Assembly (NCBI GenBank): GCA_963702445.1
Contig: CAVPCZ010000016.1
Span: forward strand, 372,001-436,000
Source: CAVPCZ01 sp963702445
GTDB lineage: Bacteria > Bacteroidota > Ignavibacteria > UBA10030 > UBA6906
Reading direction: 5' to 3'
DNA: 64,000 nt
The notes beneath the pieces were generated by a model. The model searched no databases and was not told the DNA's origin. It saw only the letters and a program-made list of their open reading frames with translations. A program made the translations under genes and the position numbers. Shown one piece after another: positions 1 to 10,701 of the stretch (position 1 is its first letter; each line of letters opens with the position of its first letter).

Positions 1-123
1 GTCTTCAGGGGAGGCGGCGTCTTCAGGGCGCCGGGCGGCGTACACCACCAGGAGCTGTTCGTATTCCGCATAACTCATCCCGCCCGGCAGTCGGCCCTGG
101 AGCACGTGCGTGGGTGCCGTCAT
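1..123 (-). CDS. N-terminus of an unrecognised protein (partial)
   Basis: Only the first 41 codons are inside the window; the gene continues past the left edge. The start ATG at 123 lies 4 bp after the stop of the preceding small membrane protein and has a purine-rich AAGGGGGG stretch about 8 nt upstream, so the start is well supported and the gene looks translationally linked to its neighbour. The visible part (MTAPTHVLQGRLPGGMSYAE...) has no signal peptide and contains no motif that I can assign. It is probably the next gene of the dnaE-trxA transcription unit. Confidence 0.6.
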   Translation of the reverse strand, partial: MTAPTHVLQGRLPGGMSYAEYEQLLVVYAARRPEDAASPED

Positions 124-127
124 CAGT

Positions 128-631
128 TCACCCCCCCTTTCCGCAAACGTTCTGTTCCACCGCATCGAGCGTCGCCTGTGCCAGGGAAATATCGACGGAG
201 AGCCAGACCAGCTGTTCCCTGCAGGCGAAGAAGAAATGCGCCTGCCCCATGCCGAGGCACATGTATGTGCGATGTCCTGTCGCCGGAAGAAGCCGGAGGT
301 GATCAAAGGGGGTACCGGGGCGTTCAATCCCCTCCGCCATTTTCTCCAGAGCGGCCGCGGCGGAGTCGGCATGTGCATACCGGGAGATGTACAGCGTGGC
401 TTCGCCTTCGGGGCCGCCGTAGATGCCGACCGTGCTGCGGGATGGAGTGACGGCACGGCCGTGCATTCTCTCCAGGATGGCGCGCGCATCATCCCCCGTC
501 ACGGCGCGCTCCAGTGAAAGCGCGCCGAGCTCCTGCGGAACGGTGCCGCTGGAAACCGACAGGCGGACGAGCAGGTAGACTGCGAGGACAAGAACTGCAA
601 CCAGCAGAAGGCGCAGCAGCGGTCGTTTCAT
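128..631 (-). CDS. Small membrane-anchored hypothetical protein
   Basis: 167 residues. The start ATG at 631 follows an AAGGGGGG ribosome binding site, which makes it preferable to the longer upstream open frame that runs into trxA. Residues 1-25 (MKRPLLRLLLVAVLVLAVYL...) form one hydrophobic segment after two basic residues, a signal anchor or uncleaved signal. The rest is a soluble domain of mixed alpha/beta character, ending in QNVCGKGG; I recognise no family. It lies 29 bp downstream of trxA and 4 bp upstream of the next gene, so it is likely the third gene of a dnaE-trxA operon. Function unknown; an extracytoplasmic sensor or scavenging protein is possible but not supported by motifs. Confidence 0.7.
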   Translation of the reverse strand: MKRPLLRLLLVAVLVLAVYLLVRLSVSSGTVPQELGALSLERAVTGDDARAILERMHGRAVTPSRSTVGIYGGPEGEATLYISRYAHADSAAAALEKMAEGIERPGTPFDHLRLLPATGHRTYMCLGMGQAHFFFACREQLVWLSVDISLAQATLDAVEQNVCGKGG

Positions 632-660
632 GGCCCCCCCCTTGAAGTCACCGGAAGCGT

Positions 661-984
661 TCAGACAAGATGCGGTTGGATCTTTTCGAGCAATCCTTTT
701 TTCGGCACCGCGCCGATCACCTGCTCGACCACTTTTCCGCCCTTGAAGAGCATCAGCGTGGGGATGCTCCGTATGGAGAGATCCATCGGCACGCGCATAT
801 TGTTGTCCACGTCCATCTTTGCGACCTTCAGCTTGCCGTCGTACTCCGCGGCGATTTCGTCCACCACCGGAGCGATCATCTTGCAGGGGCCGCACCAGAC
901 AGCCCAGAAATCCACCAGCACGGGCAGCGGCGATTTCAGGACTTCGGCTTCAAACGTGGCATCGGTGACTTGGATTGGCTTCAT
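661..984 (-). CDS. trxA: Thioredoxin
   Basis: 107 residues, the normal length of a thioredoxin, with the canonical active site WCGPCK (residues about 29-34) preceded by VDFWA and followed by the cis-proline loop SIPTLMLFKGG. It is a cytoplasmic thiol-disulfide reductase that would be reduced by thioredoxin reductase (not in this window). Its ATG overlaps the TGA of dnaE by 4 bases (ATGA) and GGAAGGA precedes the start, so it is translationally coupled to dnaE and probably shares the dnaE promoter. No signal peptide, so it is a cytoplasmic TrxA and not a periplasmic TlpA. Confidence 0.95.
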   Translation of the reverse strand: MKPIQVTDATFEAEVLKSPLPVLVDFWAVWCGPCKMIAPVVDEIAAEYDGKLKVAKMDVDNNMRVPMDLSIRSIPTLMLFKGGKVVEQVIGAVPKKGLLEKIQPHLV

Positions 985-3900
985 CGTTGTTCCTTCCAGG
1001 ATGATCGTTCGGGTCGTTGTGACAGGTCTCCGACAAACCGCAGGTTCTTCGCTCCCAGCATCCGCTTCACTTGGTCTTGAAATTCGCCGGAGGGATCCAC
1101 CGAATGCCTGGGCGCGGCATACATTGCGGGAGCCGGCACTCCCTGAACGTTGAGATAGCACGGGCAGTTCCCCCGGTGCTGCTCCAGCAGCTGCCGGAGC
1201 GCCGGAATCGTGTTCTCTTTCACTTCCGCGACGTTGATGGAAAGAATCACCGACCGGGCGAATTTCTCCCGGACCTTCTCCATCGGGAAGACTTCGTTGA
1301 CCACAATGCGCAGCTGGTCTCCGTTGAGCTCTCCCTTGCCGATGACCAGGATCATGGCGTCCGGCTGGAGCAGGTGCTGGAACTTCGTGAACGGATCCGA
1401 AAAGACGATACACTCTCCCTTTCCGCTGAAGTCCTCCAGTCCCACAAACGCCATCATGTTGCCGCGCTTGTCCTGTTTCTTCTTCACGGCCGTAACGATT
1501 CCGCATGCGCGCGCACTGCTGTTGGTCTTGAAACCGGTGAGATCCCCGAGGCGCACGTTCGCGAATTCGCTGACTTCCTGTTCATAGCGGAGGAGCGGGT
1601 GACCGGACACATACATCCCCAGCACGTTCTTTTCATGTGCAAGCCGCTCGGATTCCGTCCATGCAGCCACGGGGCTCAGGGCGGGGAAGGTCATGGTCCC
1701 GGTCTGGCGGGTTGCCGGACCATCGAAGAGGCTTTCCTGCCCGCTGGCCAGGGAGGATTGCGAGGCCTGGCCGAATTGCGCGGCCCGTTCGGCATTCTCA
1801 AAATACATCGCACGGTGGCCCGGCATGGTGTCAAATGCCCCCGCCTCGACGAGCGCTTCGAGACATTTCCGGTTGACGAGGCGCAGATCCACGCGCCCGC
1901 AGAAATCGAAGAGGTTCTGGAAACGGCCGGTTCCCTGCCTTGCCGTTATCACGGTTTCAATCGCGCTCTCCCCGACGTTTTTGATGGCGCAGAGGCCGAA
2001 CCGGATGGCGCCATTCACCACGGTGAACTCTTTTCCGCTTTCGTTGACATCCGGCGGCAGGACCTGAATGCCGAGCCGGCGGCAATCGTCGATCAACGGC
2101 ACAATCTTGTCCGTGTTGCCGATTTCGGAGGAGAGGGTCGCCGCCATGAATTCCGCGGGATAATGCGCCTTCAAATACGCGGTCTGGTAGGCGATCACCG
2201 AGTAGGCGACGCTGTGCGATTTGTTGAACCCGTACGAGGCGAATTTCTCGATGAGGTCGAAGATCTCCTCCGCGAGTTTCCGGATGATCCCGCGTCCGAC
2301 GGCCCCGTCGACGAACTCCTTCTTCGTCGCGGCCATCATGTTCTTGTCCTTCTTGCCCATGGCGCGCCGCATCACATCCGCTTTTGCCAGCGAGAATCCC
2401 GCGATCTCGCTGCAAATCTTCATGACCTGCTCCTGGTACACGATGACGCCGTAGGTCTCTTTGAGAATCTCCTCGAGATGGGGATGCACATAGGCGATGG
2501 ACTGCGTCCCGTGCTTCCGACCGATAAAGTCGCCGATCATTTCCATCGGCCCCGGACGGTACAGAGCGTTCATGGCCACGAGGTCGCTGATGCAGGTGGG
2601 CTTCAGCTTGCGCAGCCAGTCGCGCATTCCCGATACTTTCAAACTGAAAGATGCCCACGGTATCACCGCGCGAGAAGAGCGCGAACGTATCGGCGTCATC
2701 TTCGGGCAGGGTGTCCAGATCGATGACCACCCCCTTGTTTTCTCCGATCAGGCGGACGGCGGTTTCCATCACCGAGAGCGTGCGCAATCCGAGGAAGTCC
2801 ATCTTGAGAAGGCCGGCGGTCTCCAGATCCTTCATGTTGTACTGCGTCATCACCTCGGTCTGGGGGGTCTTGTACAGGGGAACAAAATCGCTGATATGCC
2901 CCGGTGCGATGACGACGCCGGCCGCGTGCATGCCGGCATTCCGGTTCAGCCCCTCGAGCACCAGGGAGACATCCACCAGCGTCCGGATCTTCTCGTCCTG
3001 GCTTTCGTTACCCATTTCAGGTCGGGGATCGTGTCCAGCGCCTCCCGCAACGGCCGGACTTTCCCCTGCTCCACCGGAATCTGCTTGGTGATGGAATCGA
3101 TGGTCGGGATGGATATGCCCAGGACCCGGCCCACATCCTTCAGGACCTGCCCGCGAAAGCAGCGACCCGAACGTGATGATCTGCGAGACGGAGTCCTGCC
3201 CGTATTTCTCGCGCACATATTGAATCACCAGCTCGCGCTTGTTGTCGGCGAAGTCGACGTCGATATCGGGCATGCTCACCCGATCGGGGTTCAGGAACCG
3301 CTCGAACAGGAGGTCGTACTTCAGCGGATCGACATTCGTGATCCTGAGGGAGTACGAGACGATGCTCCCTGCCGCGCTCCCCCTGCCCGGCCCGACAGGC
3401 ACGCCCATCCGCCTGGCTGCCCGGATGAAATCCTGCACGATGAGGAAGTAGCCGGCATATCCCATCTTCTTGATGACGCGAATCTCATGCTCCAGCCGCT
3501 CCAGACTCGCACCGGTCGGAGCGGGATAACGCACCGCAAAACCCTCCCGCGCGAGTTTTTCAAAGTAGTCGTCCAGATTCTCCACGCCCGCATCCGCAGG
3601 AATCGGGAAATCCGGCATCACGTTTCTCCCCAGATCGAGCTTCAGATTGCACTTCTCTGCAATCTCCATCGTCGAGGCTATGGCCTCAGGATAATCCTTA
3701 AACAGCTCCTGCATCTGCCTGGCGGATTTGAAGTAGGCCTGATCCGTCTGATACCGGAGTTGAGTATAGTCCTGTGCACCGCCCGCTGTGGAATCGGGGA
3801 TAAGCAGCAGAATATTGTGGGCGATCGCATGCTCGTGTTTCATGTAATGGATGTCGTTCGTCGCCACGAGCTTCAGACCCAGGTCCTTCGCGAGCTTCGG

Positions 3901-4489
3901 GGCCTTTCTCCTTATGATTGCTTCGCGTTCCAGGCCGTGATCCTGGATCTCGATGTAGAAAGTCGTCCCCGAAGATGTTTTTATAGATTTCCCCCGCTTC
4001 ATAGGCCTCCGCATCGTTGCCGTTGGCCAGATGCGCTGAAACGACCCCTCCCGCGCAGGCGGAGAGCGCGACCAACCCCTCCCGGTATTGCTGCAGCACT
4101 TCGGTATCGATCCGGGGTTTGTAGTAGAACCCTTCCAGGTGCGCGATGGAACAGAGCTTCAGGAGGTTCTTGTAGCCTGTGAAATCCTTCGCGAGGAGCA
4201 CGAGGTGGTGGTATGCTCCGCGTTTTCCGCCGCTCTCGGTTTGCTGCGTGGTCCGTTCAGTGCGTTTGCCTTTGGTGATGATGTACGCTTCCATCCCCAC
4301 AATCGGTTTCATGCCGGCTTTGTTGGCTTTCTTGTAGAATTCAATGGCGCCGAAGAGCACGCCATGGTCCGTCAGGGCAAGAGCCGGCATCTTCTCGGCC
4401 ACTGCCGCGGCCACAAGATCGTCGATGCGGCATGCCGCGTCCAGAAGGCTGTAATGCGAGTGATTATGCAGGTGAATGAACTGCGACAT
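981..4489 (-). CDS. dnaE: DNA polymerase III alpha subunit (interrupted by about four single-base indels)
   Basis: Replicative polymerase catalytic subunit. The N-terminal PHP domain starts with LHNHSHYSLLD, the polymerase core has the catalytic PDIDVDFAD motif near residue 405, followed by the NAGMHAAGVVIAP block and the GMRDWLRKLKP / ALYRPGPM region; the helix-hairpin-helix and OB parts are in the C-terminal third. Reading the gene needs frame changes near 3960 (extra T in a T run), 3155, 3008 (one A missing from an A run) and 2648. With these repaired it is about 1168 residues, the normal length for DnaE1. Because the gene is essential and otherwise well conserved, I take the breaks as sequence errors and not decay. 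ATG at 4489 chosen because MSQFIHLHNH is the usual PHP start. Confidence 0.93.
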
Positions 4490-4593
4490 GTTTCAGTGGC
4501 TCTGTTGAAAAGAAAGCATTGGGAGAATCGTGTCTTCAGGAGTCGGGACGGCAACACATGCGTCGAAGCGCAGCGGCATCATCCTGCCAGCTC

Positions 4594-4622
4594 ATTGTAT
4601 TCACCCGGAGGGGCAAAGTCAA
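4594..4622 (-). promoter_or_regulatory. Sigma-70 type promoter of dnaE-trxA
   Basis: On the minus strand TTGACT (4617-4622) and TACAAT (4594-4599) are separated by exactly 17 bp, about 105 bp upstream of the dnaE ATG. This predicts a leader of roughly 98 nt. Just upstream (about 4635-4655) lies an imperfect inverted repeat, AAGTTGTTAAAAACTT, that could be an operator. No other promoter is needed for the genes down to position 1, which are closely spaced. Confidence 0.65.
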
Positions 4623-4723
4623 GAGAGTCGCACGGGAAGTTTTTAACAACTTTTCCAACGGCTCTGACAGAAACTCTCCGTCAGGCCCGAATTCACACAA
4701 GCGAGACCGGTCAAAGTCTTTTT

Positions 4724-6158
4724 CTAAAGGGAGTTGACCGCAAGAAGTTTGAGTTCTGTCATCTCCTCAATCGCATAGCGGATCCCTTCCCGGCCGAAAC
4801 CGGAATCCTTGACCCCGCCGTAGGGCATATGGTCTATCCGGTACGTGGGAACGTCGTTGATGACAACCCCGCCTACCTCCAGCTCTTCATACGCCCTGAA
4901 TGCATTCCGGAGGTCCCGCGTGAACACGCCTGCCTGGAGGCCGAAGGCCGAATCATTCACCCGCCCCAGGGCATCTGCAAACGTCCCGTATCTCTCCACA
5001 ATCATCACCGGAGCAAAAATCTCTTTGCAGTTCACGCTCATGCCCGGATTGACATCCGTCAGGATCGTCGGCTCGAACATCGCCCCTTTTCGATTCCCGC
5101 CGCAAAGGACGCGTGCTCCGCCGGCCACAGCATCGGCGATCCATGATTCGACCTGCTCCGCTGCCTGCCCGGTAATCATCGGTCCCACCAGGGTAGACTC
5201 CTTCCACGGGTCTCCCGCCGGGATCTCCGCCGCACCCTTCACGAGCGCCGGAAGAAAAGTCTCCCAGATGCCTGCATGGACGTAGACCCTTTGAACGGAG
5301 ATACAGGACTGTCCCGCGTTGGCAAAACCTCCCGTCAGTATCTTTGCCAGAGCCAGTTCCATGTCTGCATCCGGCTCTACGATCACACCTGCATTTCCAC
5401 CCAGCTCAAGCACTACCCGTTTCTTCCCTGCCCGTGTCTTGATGGGCCAGCCTATGGCCGGGCTGCCTGTGAAGGTAATGAGCTTAATCCGTTCGTCTGT
5501 AATAAGTTGAGATGCTTCAGCTCCCGCGCAACATATGACATTGAACGCACCCCCGGGCAATGAAGACTCCTTCACTATTTCCGCCAGGAGGAGCGCTGTC
5601 AGGGGAGCGGCGGAAGAGGGCTTGAGGACCAGAGGGTTTCCCACGGCGATGGCCGGGGCGACCTTGTGGGAGACAAGATTCAAAGGGAAATTGAAGGGCG
5701 TAATGGCGCCCACAGGCCCCAGAGGGAATCTCCTGACCAGACCGAATCTTCCGACGGACTGGGCGTTGAGGTCAAGCGGGAGCACGGTGCCTTCGATCCG
5801 CCGGGCCTCCTCGGCCGCGATGGAGAAGGTGAATATGCTCCGGTCGACCTCACTGCCGCGAGAGGGAGATCGGCTTGCCTGTTTCAGCGGTGATCATCCG
5901 GGCAAAGTCTTCCTTTCGCTCCGAAAGCCGGCGTGAAATGCCCGACAGGATTTCCGCGCGCTGGAAACTCGGGAGTTTCTTCGTTTCCGCAAAAGCTCTC
6001 GTGGCGGCGGCGATGGCATCCTCCACGTCAGGTGCACCGGCCTGGCATACTTCCCCGGCAATGTGACCATCATAGGGATTCCGGACACTCCGGACGGAGG
6101 CGGTCGCCCGCCAGGTGCCATCAATATACAGGGGATGGGCGGGCATGGCAGTGCTCAT
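4724..6158 (-). CDS. NAD(P)-dependent aldehyde dehydrogenase (one indel near 5860)
   Basis: About 477 residues, normal for the ALDH superfamily. It oxidises an aldehyde to the acid with NAD(P). Visible landmarks: the substrate/cofactor loop TPFNFPLN with catalytic Asn, KPSSAAPL, the general base Glu in LELGGNAG, the nucleophile in NAGQSCISVQR, and the C-terminal PYGGVKDSGFGREG. The sequence is closest in style to lactaldehyde/glycolaldehyde-type ALDHs, but the substrate cannot be read from sequence. The frame changes between ITAETGKPISLSR and the EEARRIEGTVLPLDL part, near 5860. The ATG at 6158 overlaps the proS stop (TGATG), so the two genes are coupled. Confidence 0.88.
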
Positions 6159-7874
6159 CACTTCCGGGGGAGCTTTTTCAATTCATCCAGCAGCTCTTCC
6201 CTGGGTATGAGCCGCCTGGTTCCCGTCTTCCGTTCTTTCAACTCGATCTTCCCTGCCGCCAGGTTTTTCTCGCCGACGATCACCTGATAGGGCATCCCGA
6301 GAAGGTCCGCATCCTTGAATTTGAACCCTGGACTCACCTCCTTCCGGTCGTCAAAGAGCACTTCCCAGCCCTCCTGCTGCAGCGACGAATAAAGGGTTTC
6401 CGCTGTTTCCACCACCGTCTGGCTCTTTGTCCCGACGGCGATCAGATGGAACTGGAAGGGAGCCAGCGCGACGTCCCATATGATTCCATCCCGGTCATGG
6501 TTCTGCTCGATGTGGCAGGCAACGATGCGCTCCACGCCGATACCGTAGCTGCCCATGATGATCGGCTGTTCCTTTCCGTGTTCATCCAGGAATTTGGCGT
6601 TCAGGGCATCGGAGTATTTTGTTCCGAGTTTGAATATATGCCCGAGTTCAACGCCGCGCACAATCCGGATCGGACCATGTCCGTCCGGGCTTTCCTCCCC
6701 CTCCTGCACCATGCGCAGGTCGTAATAGCCGTCGATGCTGCAGTCCCGTTGAAGGTCGATGTTCTTGATGTGGTAGTCGTTCCTGTTCGCGCCGCTGATC
6801 AGATTGTTGGCGCCTTCCAGACGCCTGTCCGCGATAATCCTGAACTTCCCGGCGGCCGGAGTCCGCTCACGCAGTCCGACCGGCCCGATGGAACCCCCGT
6901 CGGCGCCGGTCAGCCTCAGAAGGTTTTCGGGTTCAATAGGCCGCACCTCGGTCCCGAGCACCCCCATCAGCTTCGTTTCATTCAGCTCATCGGTTCCCAT
7001 CATCAGAACGAGGACCGGCGTATCGTCGGACCAGTAGACCACAGATTTGGCGAGACGGCCGTGGTCGACATTCAGGAAGAGCGCCAGATCGTTGATCGTC
7101 TTGACATTCGGCGTGTGAATCTCTTCAAGGGGTCCTGGCTGTCCCGTCGTGCGGCGCCGGAGGCATGACCGATGTGGCCACTTCCATGTTTGCGGCATAC
7201 ACGCCGTCTGCGGAGAGGGCGATGACATCCTCGCCGGCATCCGACTCCATCATGAACTCCTGCGAACCGGTGCCTCCCATGGCGCCGCTGGATGCGCCGA
7301 CAACGAAGAACTTCAGGCCGCATCGCGTAAAAATGTTCCTGTATGCCTTCGCGTGGAGATCATACGACGTGTCAAGAGCCTCCCACGTGGCATCCAGCGT
7401 GTAGCTGTCTTTCATCAGGAACTGGCGTCCGCGGAGCACGCCCGATCGCGGTCGCGGTTCGTTCCGGAATTTCTCCTGGATCTGATACCAGATTTGCGGC
7501 AGGTCTTTGTAGGAGGACACGTTGTTCTTGGCGAGCCAGCAGATAACCTCTTCGTGTGTCGGCGCCAGCACCAGGGGGCGGTTTTTCAGATGGAAGAGGA
7601 TGTCGCCGAATGCCTTCACGCGGCCGGTCTCCTCCCAGAGCTCGATCGGACTCAGGGCGGGCAGGTGGAGCTCCTGTCCGCCGATGGCATCCATCTCTTC
7701 ACGTATCACCTGCATGACCTTCAGCATCACGCGGTATCCGAGCGGGAGAAACGTATAGATGCCTGCGGCCAGGGCGCGGATCATGCCGGCGCGGATCATC
7801 AGTTGATGGCTCGGGATAACCGCTTCAGCAGGGGTTTCCTTCACGGTGGGAATAAATCCGGTACTCAGTCGCAT
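6158..7874 (-). CDS. proS: Prolyl-tRNA synthetase, bacterial type with editing insertion (one indel near 7150)
   Basis: About 571 residues, matching bacterial-type ProRS. It charges tRNA-Pro in the cytoplasm. Class II motifs are visible: TFLPLGYRVM (motif 1 area), FRNEPRPRSGVLRGRQFLMKD split over motif 2, and GSYGIGVERIVAC (motif 3). Between them is the YbaK-like INS editing domain (KTINDLALFLNV..., GTDELNETKL), and the C-terminal anticodon-binding domain ends RREELLDELKKLPRK-like. The frame changes near 7150, between the SVMPPAP and the LEEIHTPNVKT segments. The start MRLSTGFIPT is typical for this family; the promoter lies 31 bp upstream. Confidence 0.93.
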
Positions 7875-7904
7875 GCGGCTCTTGGAGTTGTGGTACGGAG
7901 ATAT

Positions 7905-7933
7905 AAGATAGAAAAATACGAAGGGGGAAGCAA
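7905..7933 (-). promoter_or_regulatory. Promoter of proS-aldehyde dehydrogenase
   Basis: Minus-strand TTGCTT (7928-7933) and TATCTT (7905-7910) separated by 17 bp. The predicted start site is about 24 nt upstream of the proS ATG at 7874. The two boxes and the A/T-rich spacer stand out from the surrounding GC-rich DNA. Confidence 0.55.
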
Positions 7934-8061
7934 GAAGGCGGGCATGCCGCAGCAGATCCGCAGCGATGAGCCGCAGAGATGACCTTCGGACGGCTGACGC
8001 GTACCGCCGCGACACGGCATCTCGATAGATGATCAGCGGACCGCTATGCGTTGCGTCTGCG

Positions 8062-10484
8062 TTACGTCCCGCTTCCCTCCTCCGTTTCCAGAATGACTGC
8101 TTTATACCGCTGGTACAGATAGGACACGGAAAGCAGAATGACACCCAGTCCGACAAACGATCCGATCCGGTAGAGGGTGTCCAGGAAGGAAAGGTCGTAG
8201 ATGAAGATCTTCAGGATCGCAACCCCGAAAAGAACGATCGACATGATCCGCAGGTTCCGGGTCCGTTTCCAGATCCCCCAGATCATCAGGACGATCGAGA
8301 AGAAAAGCCATGAGGCGGAAAGCGACAGCTGTTCCAGGTTTTCAAGACGCGTGATCTCCGCCCGCCTTGCCGGAGCATCCCCTCCAATCCCCTGCACGAC
8401 TCCTCCGCCGTCAATCTGCTGTATGAGCTTCTCGAAAGAGTCGCGCACTTCACTCGTGAGGAGGACAAGCAGAAGGGCAACCGCCATGATGCGCATGACC
8501 CCCGCCATCTCGGGGATCCAGTCCGACCGGTAGGAATATCCCCTGGAGATGTATATATGCGCGACCAGGGCGGCCACGGCGACAAGGATCATCCCCATCC
8601 GGATGTTCGACACGGGAGTGTAGACGCTCAACGGATCGAAGGAGAGCCCCCTGATGCCCGCGAGACAGGCCGCCCCCAGAACCAGCCATATTCCGGAAAA
8701 CAGGAGAGACCGGATCGTCTGCCACCGGCCGACCGCGGAGAGCCCCAGGGAGTAGACACTCCACACCGCGGGTATCACCATCAGCCGCGCAAAAACGGAA
8801 TAGGTTTGCTCCCAACCTTCCGGGCCCAGGCTCCAGAATCGAAAGAGATCATTTGTTTCCACCGTGAGGAGAACGAACAGCGCGGCTATCCACCCGTAAT
8901 GAAAGACCTCGGCCACGACCGGCTGCTGCGGTTCCCGTGCACGCGTTGCAGCTACCGCCGCCATGGCAAGCGAGGCGGCAAACCAGAGATACGCGGCCGC
9001 TCGGATGTTCAGAAACACGCGGAACTCTTCCGTCGGCGTGAACCTGAGTGAACCATCCAAGCGCAAGGAGTGTGATTCCCGTGAGGCCGAACAGGATTCC
9101 TCCGGCAATGCGAAGGTACCGGCGGGATTTCGTCACCCCCAACCAGTAGAGGCCGCATGCCTCGGCCGCCCAGAGGAGGATGATGGTAAAGCGTTCGAAC
9201 TCCACCGCAACAGCGGCGGCGACAAAGGAAGCGGCAGCCAGCGTATACTGTGCAACCACTCCCGTTTCCTTCGGCGCACGCAGCATGACCAGCGTCGCCG
9301 AAGCCCCGTACAGCAGCGCGGCCACGACCGTGGCCAGACCCGTGTACGCCGAGTGGCCTGTTTCCAGAAGCGCGTACAGGGCGCCATACATGATCACCGC
9401 ATGCAGAGCCGCCACAAAACGGCGAAGATCGGGGAGATACGAACTGCCACGAAGCGCGCAGAGGAGATCATAACCGTGGAAGATCACCCAAAAGAGCGCC
9501 AGGAAGAACACCGTCAGAGGCAGATCGGCCGGAGTGTACTGGTCTGCGAACCAGAGGAGATACCAGCTGTATGTGCCGATCAAAGCGAGGACTTCGAGGC
9601 CCATCCAGGTCTTCTTGCGCAGAAGTACGAGAATGACACCCAGGTTCAGGAACGAAAGAAATCCAAAAAGTCCGGGCTCGTTTGAGTCCCCTGTGCCGAG
9701 CATCGCTGGCGTCAGAATGCCGCCCAGCCACCCGAACAGGGAGACGGCAAGGGAATCGTACCGTGTGCCGATCTCCAGCGACATCATCGTCAGTGCCGCC
9801 AGCAGCACGAACGCCACCGGCTGTGAGACAATGTGGTAATAGTTGAACGAGGCGTATCCCGAAAGGTACAGAATGCCTATGCCGGCTCCCGCGAGACCCT
9901 GCGCGAATACCTTGAATCCTTTCCGCTCCGTCCTGTACGCCCCGAACAGGCAGGCAAACCCTATGCCGACGCCGATAAGGACGCGCACGGTTTCGCTGAT
10001 CAGATCGTTGTCAAATGCATATTTGAGGAAGAGCCCTATGCCGATCAGGAGGGCGAGCGCGCCTATCCGGTTCAGAAGCTTTCCGCCGATGACGAGCTTC
10101 CCATTCCTCCCGGGTGCGGGATGGCGGAGCTGCCGGCTTCGGCAGCGGAGAAGGCATGGCTGCAGAGGATGCCGGGAGAGGGGGTGCGACAGCTGAACTT
10201 GTGGTTGCTGGAGCGCTCGAAGCGGAAGGTGCCGCCGAAGAGAGCGATGAAGCGGGTCCGGCGGCTGAAGGCGTGGTTGCTGGAGCGATCGAAGCCGAAG
10301 GTATCGGAAGATCGAGTCTCCCGGGAGCCGTTCTTGTACGATCGGTCAATTCGGCGAGTGTCCGCTCGAGCCGGTCCAGCCTCTCCCGGAGTTTCCCAAC
10401 CAGCGAACCGAGTGTCGCTACGCGGGCAATGAAGACGGTGAGCAGGACCACAACCAGCAGGAGCAGCAGACCCATGGCAGCCAT
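8062..10484 (-). CDS. DUF2339 multi-pass membrane protein (indels near 10105 and 9035)
   Basis: About 808 residues. One N-terminal membrane helix (MAAMGLLLLLVVVLLTVFIA) is followed by a short coiled coil (LVGKLRERLDRLERTLAELT), an Ala/Ser/Pro-rich linker, the conserved REEWEARIG-like entry, and then some 20 hydrophobic segments typical for DUF2339 (FDNDLISETVRVLIGVGIGF, GWLGGILTPAMLG, ending FIYDLSFLDTLYRIGSFVGLG...). The last motif is the hallmark of the family. Its molecular function is unknown; an envelope role is inferred. The linker is encoded by an in-frame direct repeat (10201-10230 and 10273-10302). ATG at 10484 is preferred over upstream starts because GAAGAGG precedes it at good spacing. 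Confidence 0.85.
10201..10302 (-). repeat. In-frame direct repeat encoding the Ala/Ser/Pro linker of the DUF2339 protein
   Basis: A 30-bp unit at 10201-10230 recurs with few changes at 10273-10302, an offset of 72 bp (24 codons). It encodes the repeated APATT-containing part of the low-complexity linker, so the linker probably grew by duplication. Confidence 0.6.
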
Positions 10485-10701
10485 CGGGACCTCTTCAGAC
10501 CGTTTCGTGAATGTCAGCGAGGAACGATCTGAGAGTCCCACGAATCACATCAGACAGTCATCTCGCGCAGTACTTCCGGTAGAGGATATGCAAGAGGATG
10601 CGGCACCGGCGCAGAGTCCGGCCCGCATGCCTACAGCTTCTTCGACAACGTGGTCAAGATAGGTCAGTTCGGGGAAAAACGCAAGGGAGGGAATTTCGGA
10701 T

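Noticed and set aside
1071..2726. A 551-codon plus-strand frame opposite dnaE
   Set aside because: It mirrors conserved DnaE codons, has His/Arg/Asp-rich antisense composition and no recognisable domain.
3000..3165. Programmed frameshifting or an intein/intron in dnaE
   Set aside because: The breaks are isolated one-base changes in short runs with conserved sequence continuing directly on the other side; no slippery site plus structure, no inserted sequence.
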